A DNA stretch of 40,233 nucleotides. Source: Gemmatimonadales bacterium. Its GTDB lineage: Bacteria; Gemmatimonadota; Gemmatimonadetes; Gemmatimonadales; GWC2-71-9. This document shows, piece after piece, positions 18,290 to 26,113 of the stretch (positions are counted from its first letter, which is position 1; each line of letters opens with the position of its first letter). The position numbers were made by a program, and so were the translations under genes. The notes below the pieces were generated by a model. That model saw only the letters and a program-made list of their open reading frames with translations. It was not told the DNA's origin and did no database searches. The DNA is taken from assembly GCA_011772755.1 (NCBI GenBank), contig WVYX01000016.1:1-40233 (forward strand), written 5' to 3'.

Positions 18290-19519
18290 ATGACAAGGCT
18301 CCTCGACTCCTGGGGCGTTCCTTGCCGTTCAGGTATCATGTCGGGCGACGTCAAGCTTCTCCTTACAGTCCCTTGTCTCCTGACGATGGTATTAGGTGGA
18401 TGCGAGAATGAGATGGAGGACGTGCAGGTTGGGCGTGTAGCCACCTTGGAGTTGGACGCCACCTGCCCGCAACCGTTCAGCTACCTGAGCGGAGTCAGAG
18501 AGCTTCCTGACGGGAAGATTCTCGCAGCGGACCCGATGAGCCAGGTCCTACTGCGTCTCGATCTGGATGCCGGTACTGCCGACACCCTCGGCCGTCATGG
18601 AGAGGGACCGCAGGAGTACCAAGGGCCGGACCAGGTCTTCCCGCTGCCGGGCGACTCGACACTCCTGGTCGATCTCGGGAATGGCCGCCTCACCGTGATC
18701 GACCCAGAGGGCACCTTCGTGGACTGGAGTCCGATGTCCCGTCCAACGAATGACGGGCGGGCACGAACCGTCCATCCTCGCTTCGTGGACGCTGCCGGGA
18801 ACCTCTATGCCACAGCCCCCTATTCCCCGCAAGGTCCCCCGGACACGACGGCTGTACATAGGATCGATAGGGCGAGCGGGGAAGAGACGCCCGTCGCGTG
18901 GAGCTGGCGCACCGAATACGTCAGGCGCCCACCAGGCGCGAAGCGCCCCATGTTCGTGCCTTACGACGATTGGGCGGTGGGCACCGACGGCCGTGTGGCT
19001 GTGGTCCGGGCCAACGGGTTCTCGGTGGACTGGTACTTCCCCGACGGCAGAGTCGTCCAGGGCCCGCCGAATGAGCTGGAGACATTCCCCCTGGGCCAGC
19101 CCGAGATGGAAGCCGAGGTGGAGGCCATGTCCGCCAACGCAGTCACCGTCATGACGGTCGTCGGTGAGGGCGGGACGGAGAGCCTTCAGATGAGCAGGGG
19201 TTTGCAACCGGGCACCGCGCCAGGTATCGACGACCTCGCCTTTCCGGAGACCCTGCCCATCTTCCGAGTGGGGGGAACTCTCATCTCCCCCCGGGGGGAG
19301 GTATGGGTGGAGAGGTTGATGCCGGCGGGTGGGCCAGCCCGTGTGGAGATCTTCGACGAGCGGGGAATCCGCCTGGGATTCATCGAACTGCCTGCCCGAT
19401 CGAAGGTCATCGCCTTCGGTGAAGGGGCCGAGGCGGGTTCCATCGCCTACCTGGCCCGGACCGACGATGTGGGGTTGATCTGGTTGGAGCGGTATCGGAT
19501 ACGAAGAGCCAGAGAGTAG
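18290..19519 (+). CDS. six-bladed beta-propeller (NHL-like) lipoprotein
   Basis: A 409-residue exported lipoprotein. ATG 18290 is preceded by GGAGG at about seven bases. The hydrophobic leader ends in the lipobox VLGGC (Cys38), and ATG at codon 17 is a possible shorter start giving a more typical leader. The body has propeller-like blades: DGKILAADPMSQVLLRLDLD, then DTLGRHGEGPQEY, DSTLLVDLGNGRLTVID and GEVWVERLMPAGG. The HGEGPQEY segment is common in six-bladed-propeller lipoproteins, which are abundant in Gemmatimonadota-type genomes. No enzyme motif is seen. Likely a surface or periplasmic binding protein of unknown ligand. Monocistronic, with a terminator-like hairpin downstream. Confidence 0.78.
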   Translation: MTRLLDSWGVPCRSGIMSGDVKLLLTVPCLLTMVLGGCENEMEDVQVGRVATLELDATCPQPFSYLSGVRELPDGKILAADPMSQVLLRLDLDAGTADTLGRHGEGPQEYQGPDQVFPLPGDSTLLVDLGNGRLTVIDPEGTFVDWSPMSRPTNDGRARTVHPRFVDAAGNLYATAPYSPQGPPDTTAVHRIDRASGEETPVAWSWRTEYVRRPPGAKRPMFVPYDDWAVGTDGRVAVVRANGFSVDWYFPDGRVVQGPPNELETFPLGQPEMEAEVEAMSANAVTVMTVVGEGGTESLQMSRGLQPGTAPGIDDLAFPETLPIFRVGGTLISPRGEVWVERLMPAGGPARVEIFDERGIRLGFIELPARSKVIAFGEGAEAGSIAYLARTDDVGLIWLERYRIRRARE

Positions 19520-19639
19520 CTCTGGACTCTGAGTCGCGGTCAGTTTCGGAGAGAGCCCCCTCGACGTGGCCCGCGAGCGGTACCGGGGCTGCGAGGAGGG
19601 ACGACGTGAGGGGTACTCAGCTTTCTCCCTCCCTAAAAC

Positions 19640-19684
19640 GAGAAGAGGCCAGCCATTTCTCCTCTGGCTAGCCATCTTCTTCTC
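19640..19684 (+). terminator. terminator-like hairpin after the propeller lipoprotein gene
   Basis: GAGAAGAGGCCAGCCA pairs with TGGCTAGCCATCTTCTTCTC with one bulge and one mismatch, with a short loop and then a T/C-rich run (TTCTTCTCC). It lies 120 bp past the stop at 19519. Confidence 0.6.
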
Positions 19685-19753
19685 CCTGGTTGGCCCATTG
19701 GGTCTGGTGACTTCGCTTGCCCCGCGGTCTCGTGCTCGCTGACGCTTCGCAAC

Positions 19754-19771
19754 GAGCCCTGGCGGGGCAAC
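19754..19771. repeat. dispersed CCCTGGCGGGGCAAC module, copy 1
   Basis: GAGCCCTGGCGGGGCAAC followed by TTGGCG. Further copies lie at 23702, 28594 and 32227. Copies 1 and 3 both run directly into GA/CT-rich hairpins. Confidence 0.7.
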
Positions 19772-19780
19772 TTGGCGACG

Positions 19781-19826
19781 GTGAGGAGTGAGGAGTGAGG
19801 AGTACCCCTCACTCCTCACTCCTCAC
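19781..19826. repeat. long hairpin of GGAGTGA-type words, copy 1
   Basis: The arm 19781-19799 (GTGAGGAGTGAGGAGTGAG) is a perfect 19-bp reverse complement of 19808-19826, with an eight-base loop. Each arm is itself a tandem of an eight-base word. A related hairpin is at 28621-28666. Confidence 0.8.
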
Positions 19827-19838
19827 TCCTTACTCCTC

Positions 19839-19861
19839 ACTCGAACACCGCTCTACTCGCT
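19839..19861. repeat. 23-bp direct repeat flanking the kinase gene, left copy
   Basis: ACTCGAACACCGCTCTACTC plus GCT; the right copy at 22483-22505 differs by one base (C to T). The pair brackets the kinase gene. Confidence 0.72.
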
Positions 19862-20066
19862 CCCTCGACGGCCCGCTGCCAGAGTGATGCCCCACCGACA
19901 TTTCGGCCCCCCGACCCGGCAAAGGACGACACGAACGCGCGTTTAGGGTGACGTATTGCCGGGTTGAGGCCCCCAGTGGTGCGCCTCTGGAGTAGGAGAT
20001 CCCTACCCGGCGTCGGATCAGGATTACCTTTCTCCCCTTTCGGCTCTGGCCACGTCCCGCCGCGGG

Positions 20067-20107
20067 CCGTACTGTAGCCGGGTACGCACGTGAGGTCGCG
20101 CAGGGTG
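20067..20107 (+). promoter_or_regulatory. start-proximal block conserved between the two kinase genes
   Basis: The pattern CCGTA-N2-GTAGC-N3-GTAC, then CGTG-N-GGT and GGGTGGAAG, aligns without gaps to 39789-39829, upstream of and through the GTG starts of both kinase paralogues. It may be a shared promoter with a very short leader. Two in-frame GTG codons (20090, 20105) are conserved in both copies. Confidence 0.5.
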
Positions 20108-22477
20108 GAAGACCTCATTGGACGCCTCAAGTCTGCAGTCGGCGATCGTTACACCATCGAGCGAGAATTGGGCCGCGGTGGGATGGCGACGGTGTATCTC
20201 GCGGAGGACCGCAAGCACCGCCGCCATGTCGCCATCAAGGTCCTGAAGCCCGAGCTCGCCGCCGCCCTCGGCCCCGAGCGCTTCCTGCGCGAGATCGAGA
20301 TTACTAGCCAACTCAATCACCCTCACATCTTGCCGCTGTTGGACTCCGGCGAGGCTGAAGGGCTCCTGTTCTACGTCATGCCCTACGTGGAGGGCGAGTC
20401 CTTAGCCAGTCGCTTGGACCGCGAGAAACAGCTCCCGCTCGAGGACGCCCTGCGCATCGCGGCCGAGGTGGCCGACGCGCTGGGTTTTGCCCACAGCCGG
20501 AACGTGCTGCACCGCGACATCAAACCGGAGAACATCCTGTTCGAGGGCGGCCATGCGGTGGTCGCCGACTTCGGTCTGGCCCGGGCCATCACCGCGGCCG
20601 GAGGTACCCGGCTCACGGAAACCGGGATCGCCGTGGGTACGCCGGAGTACATGAGCCCCGAGCAGGCAGGCGCGGAGCCGGAGCTCGATGCTCGTACTGA
20701 CCTCTACAGTCTGGCTTGTGTGGTCTACGAGATGCTTGCAGGGGAGCCGCCCTTTACGGGACCCACGACGGAGAGCGTCGTCCGCCAGCATCTCACGGCT
20801 GAGCCCCGACCGTTGACCACGATGCGTAGGAGCGTGCCCGAGCCGGTCTCCCAGACTCTCATGAAGGCGCTGGCCAAGTCGCCGGCGGATCGGTTTCCGA
20901 CGGCGGGCCAGTTCTCTCAAGCGCTCACCGGCCCTGCACCGGCGGTGGCTGCTGGCCCAGTACCTCTCGCCGTAAGAGAGAAAGCGCGGCGCAGGGTGAT
21001 TGCGTATGCTGCAATCCTCATTCTGGTGATGGTCGGTGCCTACACGGCAATTTCCCGCACTCTCCGTCCGCCCGGGTCAACTGTGGCGTCCCAGCAACCC
21101 AGGCTTGCCGTATTGCCGTTCGAGAACCTCGGCGCGGCGCAGGACGAGTACTTCGCGGATGGAATCACGGAAGAGATCACTAGCCGGCTGGCTCGCCTTT
21201 CCGGGCTAGGCGTCATTGCCCGCACGAGTGCGGCACGGTACAAGGACACGGACAAGACCATCCCCCAGATCGGCGAAGAGCTCGACGTCGAGTACGTCCT
21301 CGAGGGCACCGTGCGGTGGGACAAGTCGAGGCCTGGTCCAAGCCGAGTGCGCGTGAGTCCGCAACTCATCCGAGTCTCCGACGGCACGCATGTCTGGACG
21401 GAGCCCTACGAGGGCGTGCTGGCCGGGATCTTCGAGATCCAGAGCGCGGTCGCCGAGCGGGTGGCGCAGGCACTGGACGTTGTCTTGCTGGACCCGGAGC
21501 GGCAGTCGTTGGCTGCCAAGCCGACCGAGGATCTCGAGGCCTACGACCTCTACTTGCTCGGCCGCCATCACTTGAGGACGCGAACCCCAGAGGGACTTGA
21601 GCGAGCCATCGCTTGCTTCCGTCAGGCGATCGCACGCGATTCAGGATTCGCGGAGGCATATGCGGGCCTGGCAGAGGTCTACGCCTCACTTCCGAGCTTC
21701 ACTCAGGCCCGGGCGTCGGAGGTTCTTCCGCTGGCGCAGGCGGCCGCGCTCGAAGCGCTGGCCTTGGACAGCACGCTCGCCGAGGCCCACGCCGCCTCAG
21801 GGTTCGTCGCGTACGTGTTCGAGTGGAACTGGGCTGCTGCCGAGATTCGGTTGCGAGAGGCAATCAGGCTGAATCCCAGCTACGCACCGGCTCGGCTGTA
21901 TTACACCTATTGGCTGATCACGTTGGGTCGCATGGCGGAGGCACGGGCCGAACTCGAGCGAGCGCAGGATTTCGCTCCGCTTTCCGACCCGTTTGGCGTC
22001 GGGTTCGCGTATCGGCTGCTACGGGAGCCGGAGCGAGCGATTGCGAAGCTCAAGCAGAGCCTCGAGCTGGATCCCGGGTCACCGGTAACATCATTCCAGC
22101 TGGGGGTCACGTACTATCACGACTTGTCCCGGGAAGACGAAGCCCGCGACGCGTGGCAAGTGCTCACGGAGACACCGTACTTCGGTTTCGGTCCCGCTTG
22201 GGCGCCCGTCCTCGCGCACCTTGGGGACCCGGACGAGACCATCGCAGCGCTGAGTGGATGGATCGAGGCCGCCGGGCCCGAGTCGATGCACTGGTTCATT
22301 CCGGCTACGCTCTTCGCGGTGTTCGGCGCGAGCGAACGCTCACTGGAGTGGCTGGAACGGGGCTATGAGGAGCGCAGCACCCTGCTGGCGTTCGCTACCG
22401 CGGATCCCGTCTTCGATGGCCTCCGGTCGCACCCCGGCTTCACGGACCTCGTCAGGAGAATAGGCGTTCCCCAGTAG
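20090..22477 (+). CDS. membrane Ser/Thr protein kinase with TolB-like and TPR domains
   Basis: A 795-residue PknB-type receptor kinase. The kinase domain (about 20-280) has the glycine loop ELGRGGMATVYLAED, Lys50 in VAIKVLKPE, the catalytic loop HRDIKPEN (141-148), DFG at 160-162 and the P+1 segment GTPEYMSPEQ. One membrane helix lies at 302-322. Then comes a TolB/adenylate-cyclase-associated-like domain (338-465; RLAVLPFENLG and DEYFADGITEEI) and a TPR-like helical repeat region to the end. The kinase should be cytoplasmic and the TPR part periplasmic. This architecture is typical of Gemmatimonadota. The start may be GTG 20090 or GTG 20105. It is bracketed by 23-bp direct repeats, and a close paralogue begins at 39827. 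Signal and substrates unknown. Confidence 0.92.
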   Translation: MRSRRVEDLIGRLKSAVGDRYTIERELGRGGMATVYLAEDRKHRRHVAIKVLKPELAAALGPERFLREIEITSQLNHPHILPLLDSGEAEGLLFYVMPYVEGESLASRLDREKQLPLEDALRIAAEVADALGFAHSRNVLHRDIKPENILFEGGHAVVADFGLARAITAAGGTRLTETGIAVGTPEYMSPEQAGAEPELDARTDLYSLACVVYEMLAGEPPFTGPTTESVVRQHLTAEPRPLTTMRRSVPEPVSQTLMKALAKSPADRFPTAGQFSQALTGPAPAVAAGPVPLAVREKARRRVIAYAAILILVMVGAYTAISRTLRPPGSTVASQQPRLAVLPFENLGAAQDEYFADGITEEITSRLARLSGLGVIARTSAARYKDTDKTIPQIGEELDVEYVLEGTVRWDKSRPGPSRVRVSPQLIRVSDGTHVWTEPYEGVLAGIFEIQSAVAERVAQALDVVLLDPERQSLAAKPTEDLEAYDLYLLGRHHLRTRTPEGLERAIACFRQAIARDSGFAEAYAGLAEVYASLPSFTQARASEVLPLAQAAALEALALDSTLAEAHAASGFVAYVFEWNWAAAEIRLREAIRLNPSYAPARLYYTYWLITLGRMAEARAELERAQDFAPLSDPFGVGFAYRLLREPERAIAKLKQSLELDPGSPVTSFQLGVTYYHDLSREDEARDAWQVLTETPYFGFGPAWAPVLAHLGDPDETIAALSGWIEAAGPESMHWFIPATLFAVFGASERSLEWLERGYEERSTLLAFATADPVFDGLRSHPGFTDLVRRIGVPQ

Positions 22478-22482
22478 TCTGT

Positions 22483-22505
22483 ACTCGAACACTGCTCTAC
22501 TCGCT
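22483..22505. repeat. 23-bp direct repeat flanking the kinase gene, right copy
   Basis: ACTCGAACACTGCTCTACTC plus GCT, 22 of 23 bases identical to 19839-19861, beginning six bases after the kinase stop codon. Confidence 0.72.
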
Positions 22506-22617
22506 GCCCCAACTTCTGACCGATCTCTTTCAGGTCTTGGGATCGGCTGACTTGCCGGCAGGTCAATCGGGTAGCAGTGTAACATCAGGTAGGCGCACTC
22601 AAACCCGAATCTCGACG

Positions 22618-23682
22618 ATGAAGCATCTGCATTACGCCGTCGCGCTTCTTGCGGTCACCAGTCCGGTGACCGCGCAAACCAGTCACGACAGCGTGTCGGT
22701 GCGCATCTTAGTTGACCCGCGGATTGAGCTCATGAGCGCGATCCAGCTGCTGAGCGGGTACTCCCTCGTGACGGATCACGACTTCCCTTACAAACGGGAC
22801 GTGCGGGTCTACTTCAGCCCGTATGCGGAACATCCGGCCGTGAAGCTTTTCGGCGAGATGAGCGAGCGGTTCTTCAGTTTCGATCGCGTTCCCAAGGCGA
22901 TGCTGTCACTTTCGGAGCCGCCGGCGCTAACCCCGCGCATGAAAGTGTCGTCGATGATCTTGCTGGCGGCTGGCGGCCGCGACCAGTTCGAGCGGTTGGT
23001 CGCAGCGCTTCGCGAATTCGCCGTCGAAACGGAGTTCATGCGATTCTTCGAGGCTCACCGCGGCACCTACGATCTCATAATCGAGGGGACAAAGGACGCC
23101 ATAGCGCCCGCACTTGCTGCGTTGGAAGCGTACGTTGGCTTGCCGATGGCCGGAGCGACCGTGGTCCTCGGTCCGTTGTTGCACGACGGTGGCTTCGCGG
23201 CCTCCTACGACAGCGCGCCCGGCGGTGCGGAAGCCTACGCCTTTGTCGGGCCCAGCGGAACTGCTGAGGGACTGCCTGACTTCGGGGGTGCCGATCGCCT
23301 AGAGGGTCTGGTAGCGCATGAGGTCGCGCACCTTGTCATCAATCCGTTGACTGCAGAGCACCGGCAGGAGGTCCAACGCTACAGAGCCCTCTACCTGCCC
23401 ATAGAGGAGGTGATGCGACGGCAGGCGTACGGGAGCTGGGAAACCGCGGTCAACGAGCACATCATCCATGCGATCAATGTGCGGTTGACCGACCGCAGGC
23501 ATGGAGAGGAAGCGGCCGAGCAACAGGTGGAGCGGGATCTTCAGCGGGGCTTCGTCCATGTGCCTGCGCTGGTAGAGCGGCTACGAGAGTATGAGCAGGA
23601 TCGAGAGCGGTACCGAACCCTGGCCGATTTCTATCCCCGGCTGCTGGAGGTGTTCGCCGAGGCCTTGGAACAAGACGACTGA
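22618..23682 (+). CDS. secreted HExxH metallopeptidase-like protein (DUF4932-like)
   Basis: About 354 residues from ATG 22618, chosen because a clean signal peptide follows (MKHLHYAVALLAVTSPVTAQ). The predicted zinc site is HEVAH at 234-238 within LVAHEVAHLVINP, and Glu280 in AVNEHIIHAIN is a good third ligand, giving a gluzincin-like arrangement. The family resembles DUF4932 proteins found in Bacteroidota and Gemmatimonadota. It is predicted periplasmic or outer-surface. It lies 140 bp downstream of the kinase gene on the same strand, with the right 23-bp repeat between them; cotranscription is possible. Followed by a hairpin at 23721-23752. Substrate unknown. Confidence 0.78.
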   Translation: MKHLHYAVALLAVTSPVTAQTSHDSVSVRILVDPRIELMSAIQLLSGYSLVTDHDFPYKRDVRVYFSPYAEHPAVKLFGEMSERFFSFDRVPKAMLSLSEPPALTPRMKVSSMILLAAGGRDQFERLVAALREFAVETEFMRFFEAHRGTYDLIIEGTKDAIAPALAALEAYVGLPMAGATVVLGPLLHDGGFAASYDSAPGGAEAYAFVGPSGTAEGLPDFGGADRLEGLVAHEVAHLVINPLTAEHRQEVQRYRALYLPIEEVMRRQAYGSWETAVNEHIIHAINVRLTDRRHGEEAAEQQVERDLQRGFVHVPALVERLREYEQDRERYRTLADFYPRLLEVFAEALEQDD

Positions 23683-23701
23683 AAGTCCGAACCGTTGCTG
23701 A

Positions 23702-23752
23702 TCCCTGGCGGGGCAACTATAAGCGAGTCAACCAGTTAGGTTGGCTCGCTTT
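23702..23752 (+). terminator. dispersed module copy 2 with terminator hairpin
   Basis: TCCCTGGCGGGGCAAC (23702-23717) is followed by AAGCGAGTCAACC, a five-base loop and GGTTGGCTCGCTT, a near-perfect stem ending in TTGGTGTTT. It lies just past the metallopeptidase stop. The same two-part layout is found at 32227-32278. Confidence 0.68.
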
Positions 23753-23762
23753 GGTGTTTCTG

Positions 23763-23968
23763 AGGGTCCCTCCCCGAACTTTTCCGCGAACTCTCATTCA
23801 CCGGCGATGACGGCCGTCGGCTCCAGCAGTCGCTCGACCGGCTCGAACGGACCATCAGGGACTTAGGCCGGAGACTGCGGCGCCGACAGCACGGCCTGTG
23901 GTCACCTGGTACCACAGACAGCGTGCTCTACCAGATCGAGGTGAGGCTCTCGCTGGTCCGTTACTGAA
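23763..23968 (+). other. coding-like fragment without a start codon
   Basis: An open stretch reading ELFRELSFTGDDGRRLQQSL, then DRLERTIRDLGRRLRRR and TDSVLYQIEVRLSLVRY, ending at TGA 23968. It has the look of an amphipathic helical segment with high-GC third positions, but a stop precedes it and no ATG, GTG or TTG occurs early in the frame. It may be a gene remnant or chance. Apart from this and the hairpin above, the 23683-24018 gap holds nothing I recognise. Confidence 0.3.
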
Positions 23969-24018
23969 GCGACCCGCCTCCCCCCGTCAGCTCACTGGCG
24001 CACCGCCGAGCCGCGACT

Positions 24019-24741
24019 TCAGCCCCGAGTCGCTCCCCCCTCGGCGATGCCGAGCAGCCGCTCCCGAACCAGTTCCATCGTAGCCCGCGCGTCCTGTGCG
24101 TAGTTGAGATGGCCTGCGAGCAGGTCCTCCGCGTACCGGTTCGCCAGGAACGCCTCGGCCTGCTGTGCGAGATACGCCCGAAGCTGCGTCGGTGCTTCCA
24201 CCGCCTCCCGCGCTATAGACGGTCGCGACGCGATCAGAGCCAGGACGTCCTCCAGGTCGTGACTGTTCAGTGGATCGTCTCGGCCACGATCGTGATATGC
24301 CGACCACTTTAGTGCCAGGAAAGCCGCTGCGCTGGCATGTCGAATGGCAAACCCCGGCTCGAGCATCGCCTCGACCGCGGTCGCGACGGCGATCTCGTCC
24401 CACGGATTGCCACTCGCCCCTGCGTGCTGCCCGGCGGGGGCGAGATCGAACGGGATGCCGGTCGGCCCCATCCACCGATGAGCGTGACGAGCGGTCGCCG
24501 GCGCCTGGCGAAAACCGAGCGCCACGAGCTCGTCCTGGACCAGCTGCGCCTCCGTGTAGGACGCGGTGGCGACCACTCCGTCCACATCGGACGTCGGTCG
24601 AGGCGCCGGAAACGGCGCTTCCTCCTGTAGCAACGGCGCGATGGCACCCCCGATGAAGACGATGCGCTCTCGAAGTGCGCCGAGCTGCCTGGCGACTGTA
24701 AGCAGCCGGTGGAGTGCGGGATATCTCGTCGCAGCCGTCAC
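24019..24741 (-). CDS. nucleotidyltransferase, AbiEii-like toxin candidate
   Basis: A 240-residue protein of the nucleotidyltransferase fold. It has the helix-turn GG motif FIGGAIAPLL (Gly31-Gly32), then PTSDVDGVV with D52 and D54 as metal-binding acids, as in AbiEii/AbiGii-type proteins. The later FALKWSAYHDRGRDDP-like segment and HDLEDVLALI match the C-terminal part of that group. Translation starts at GTG 24741, overlapping the upstream wHTH stop by four bases (GTGA). The tight pairing with a wHTH protein and the palindromic operator ahead of the pair suggest a type IV-like toxin-antitoxin or phage-defence module. Alternatives are a plain nucleotidyltransferase of antibiotic-modifying type. 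Toxicity is inferred, not shown. Confidence 0.72.
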   Translation of the reverse strand: MTAATRYPALHRLLTVARQLGALRERIVFIGGAIAPLLQEEAPFPAPRPTSDVDGVVATASYTEAQLVQDELVALGFRQAPATARHAHRWMGPTGIPFDLAPAGQHAGASGNPWDEIAVATAVEAMLEPGFAIRHASAAAFLALKWSAYHDRGRDDPLNSHDLEDVLALIASRPSIAREAVEAPTQLRAYLAQQAEAFLANRYAEDLLAGHLNYAQDARATMELVRERLLGIAEGGATRG

Positions 24742-25250
24742 ATATGCCCCAGCCGCGCATCGAGCAGTTCCAGAGCATAGCTCCGCTCGCGCGCCCGGCC
24801 CACGCGCAATGCGTCAGCCAGGGCCAGAAGCTCGTACGCGCTCGGGCAGCGCTCGGGCAACTGGGTGGCCTGGGGATAGAGCGGCACCACGGCTCGACCG
24901 TTCGCAGGGCCGTTCGCATCCGGCCAGACCAGCGCGTCGTCCGACACGATGTGATGGGCCAGCGGCGGAGCCGCGTGCGCCGTGGGAACCCCACGGACCT
25001 GCGCTCCCGGCCGAGCGGCGAAGGCGTAGCGCAGCCCGTGCGCCAGGAACTGCCGCAAGGCGAGCCAGTTGACCGTGCGGCTCCCCGGACGGAGCAGCCC
25101 TGAGACCCCCAGCCGCCGGACGGCCTGGTGTGCAGTGCTGCCGCTGATACCCAGGTCCTCGCCGAGGCTCCCATACTTGGCTTCGGGGCTCTCCGCCAGT
25201 CGTAGAACCACCGGAAGGTCAACTGAGTGGAGCGCCTGGGGTGTGCGCAT
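24738..25250 (-). CDS. winged-helix regulator, antitoxin candidate
   Basis: About 170 residues from ATG 25250. This start is chosen because GGAG lies six bases upstream and because the longer reading (to 25298) would translate across a palindromic operator. The N-terminal 60 residues form a winged HTH (LPVVLRLAESPEAKYG; LGISGSTAHQAVRRLGVSG). The remainder is an unassigned alpha/beta region with RCPSAYELLALADALRVG. The gene overlaps the nucleotidyltransferase gene by four bases. AbiEi-type antitoxins are also wHTH proteins that repress their own promoter, which fits this layout. It could equally be a MarR-like repressor of its partner. Function inferred from fold and pairing. Confidence 0.65.
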   Translation of the reverse strand: MRTPQALHSVDLPVVLRLAESPEAKYGSLGEDLGISGSTAHQAVRRLGVSGLLRPGSRTVNWLALRQFLAHGLRYAFAARPGAQVRGVPTAHAAPPLAHHIVSDDALVWPDANGPANGRAVVPLYPQATQLPERCPSAYELLALADALRVGRARERSYALELLDARLGHM

Positions 25251-25269
25251 AGCAGGCTCCTCAGCCTCC

Positions 25270-25293
25270 ATTCTCCATTCGCGAATAGAGAAT
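25270..25293. promoter_or_regulatory. 24-bp palindromic operator of the wHTH/nucleotidyltransferase pair
   Basis: ATTCTC and GAGAAT flank a perfect ten-base palindrome ATTCGCGAAT, with one unpaired position on each side. It lies 20-43 bases upstream of ATG 25250, where binding would block transcription. Autoregulation by the wHTH protein is the simplest reading. Confidence 0.68.
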
Positions 25294-25341
25294 ATCACAC
25301 CGATCCTGTGTTACGCAAGGGCCCTTGCGCTGTCGCCACTG

Positions 25342-25367
25342 ATCATATATCCTATACGATATATGAT
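25342..25367. promoter_or_regulatory. 26-bp palindromic operator upstream of the GntR gene
   Basis: ATCATATATC, a CTATAC centre and GATATATGAT: 24 of 26 positions are self-complementary. AT-rich in a GC-rich setting, 40-65 bases upstream of ATG 25407. The shape suits a dimeric GntR/FCD regulator acting on its own promoter. Confidence 0.7.
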
Positions 25368-25406
25368 TTGCCGTTCCTATCGACGCAGGATCCTGCAGAG
25401 GCACGG

Positions 25407-26042
25407 ATGATCATCCGGGAACCGGTACGAGCTACCGTGAAGAGCCAGGTATACGGCTGGATCCTCCAGGGCGATGCGACTCCGGGCCGTCCTCTAAGGC
25501 TGTCCGATGCCGCCGCGCGCCTCGGGGTGAGCGTCACGCCCATCCGGGAAGCCCTCATCGAGTTGGAGGCGGAGGGGTTGGTCCAGACGGAGATGGGCCG
25601 CGGATTCGTGGTTCGACCCCTGCGGGTGGAGGAGGTCCAGGAGTTGTATCCCCTGATCATCATGCTCGAGATCCGTGCCCTCCGATCCATGCCCCAGCCG
25701 TCCGAGGCGCGGCTCGATCAGCTCGACAGCCTGAACGCCGAGTTGGTGCGGGAGGGACACGATCCGCTGCAGGCCGTGATCCTGGACAATCGCTGGCACG
25801 GGCTGCTTCTCCAGGATGCCCCCGCGGAGATCACCCGGGAGATCCTGGGAATGCTCAAGCGGCGCGTGTTCCGATACGAGTTCAAGTACATGGCCTCGAC
25901 CGGCGCCCGTCCCAGCACCGCTCAACACGGGGTGGTCGTGGAGGCCCTCCGGGAGGGGGACCGGGCGGCGGCGGCGGCGGCCCTGGAAGAGAACTGGCGC
26001 GCTGGCCCGGAGCTGCTGATCCCCTGGTTAGAGGAGGCCTAG
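25407..26042 (+). CDS. GntR-family (FCD-type) transcriptional regulator
   Basis: A 211-residue repressor-type protein from ATG 25407 (AGAGG upstream). The N-terminal winged HTH reads GRPLRLSDAAARLGVSVTP then IREALIELEAEGLV, the diagnostic GntR segment with PIREAL. The C-terminal helical domain (about 75-205) resembles FadR/FCD effector-binding domains, which bind small carboxylates with a metal. It is divergent from the wHTH/nucleotidyltransferase pair and 71 bp upstream of a serine hydrolase gene, probably cotranscribed with it. Its likely operator is the palindrome at 25342-25367. The effector is unknown. Confidence 0.87.
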   Translation: MIIREPVRATVKSQVYGWILQGDATPGRPLRLSDAAARLGVSVTPIREALIELEAEGLVQTEMGRGFVVRPLRVEEVQELYPLIIMLEIRALRSMPQPSEARLDQLDSLNAELVREGHDPLQAVILDNRWHGLLLQDAPAEITREILGMLKRRVFRYEFKYMASTGARPSTAQHGVVVEALREGDRAAAAAALEENWRAGPELLIPWLEEA

Positions 26043-26113
26043 ACCAGGGCCGGTGACGGGGTGCCTCGCGCGATCCCCTCGGCCCGGCCGTCATCGGGTG
26101 ACTGGACGGAACC

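Larger units (their letters stand above)
19520..20089. other. repeat-rich intergenic region before the kinase gene
   Basis: About 570 bp with no gene. It holds a terminator-like hairpin (19640-19684), one copy of the CCCTGGCGGGGCAAC module (19754-19771), a long GA/CT hairpin (19781-19826), one copy of a 23-bp direct repeat (19839-19861) and the start-proximal block shared with the second kinase gene (20067-20107). A minus-strand frame across the gene and this region (18548-19819) is an antisense shadow. Confidence 0.6.

Noticed and set aside
18548-19819. 423-codon minus-strand open frame over the propeller lipoprotein
   Set aside because: Antisense shadow; its first residues come from the intergenic repeat and recur at 28659 for the same reason.
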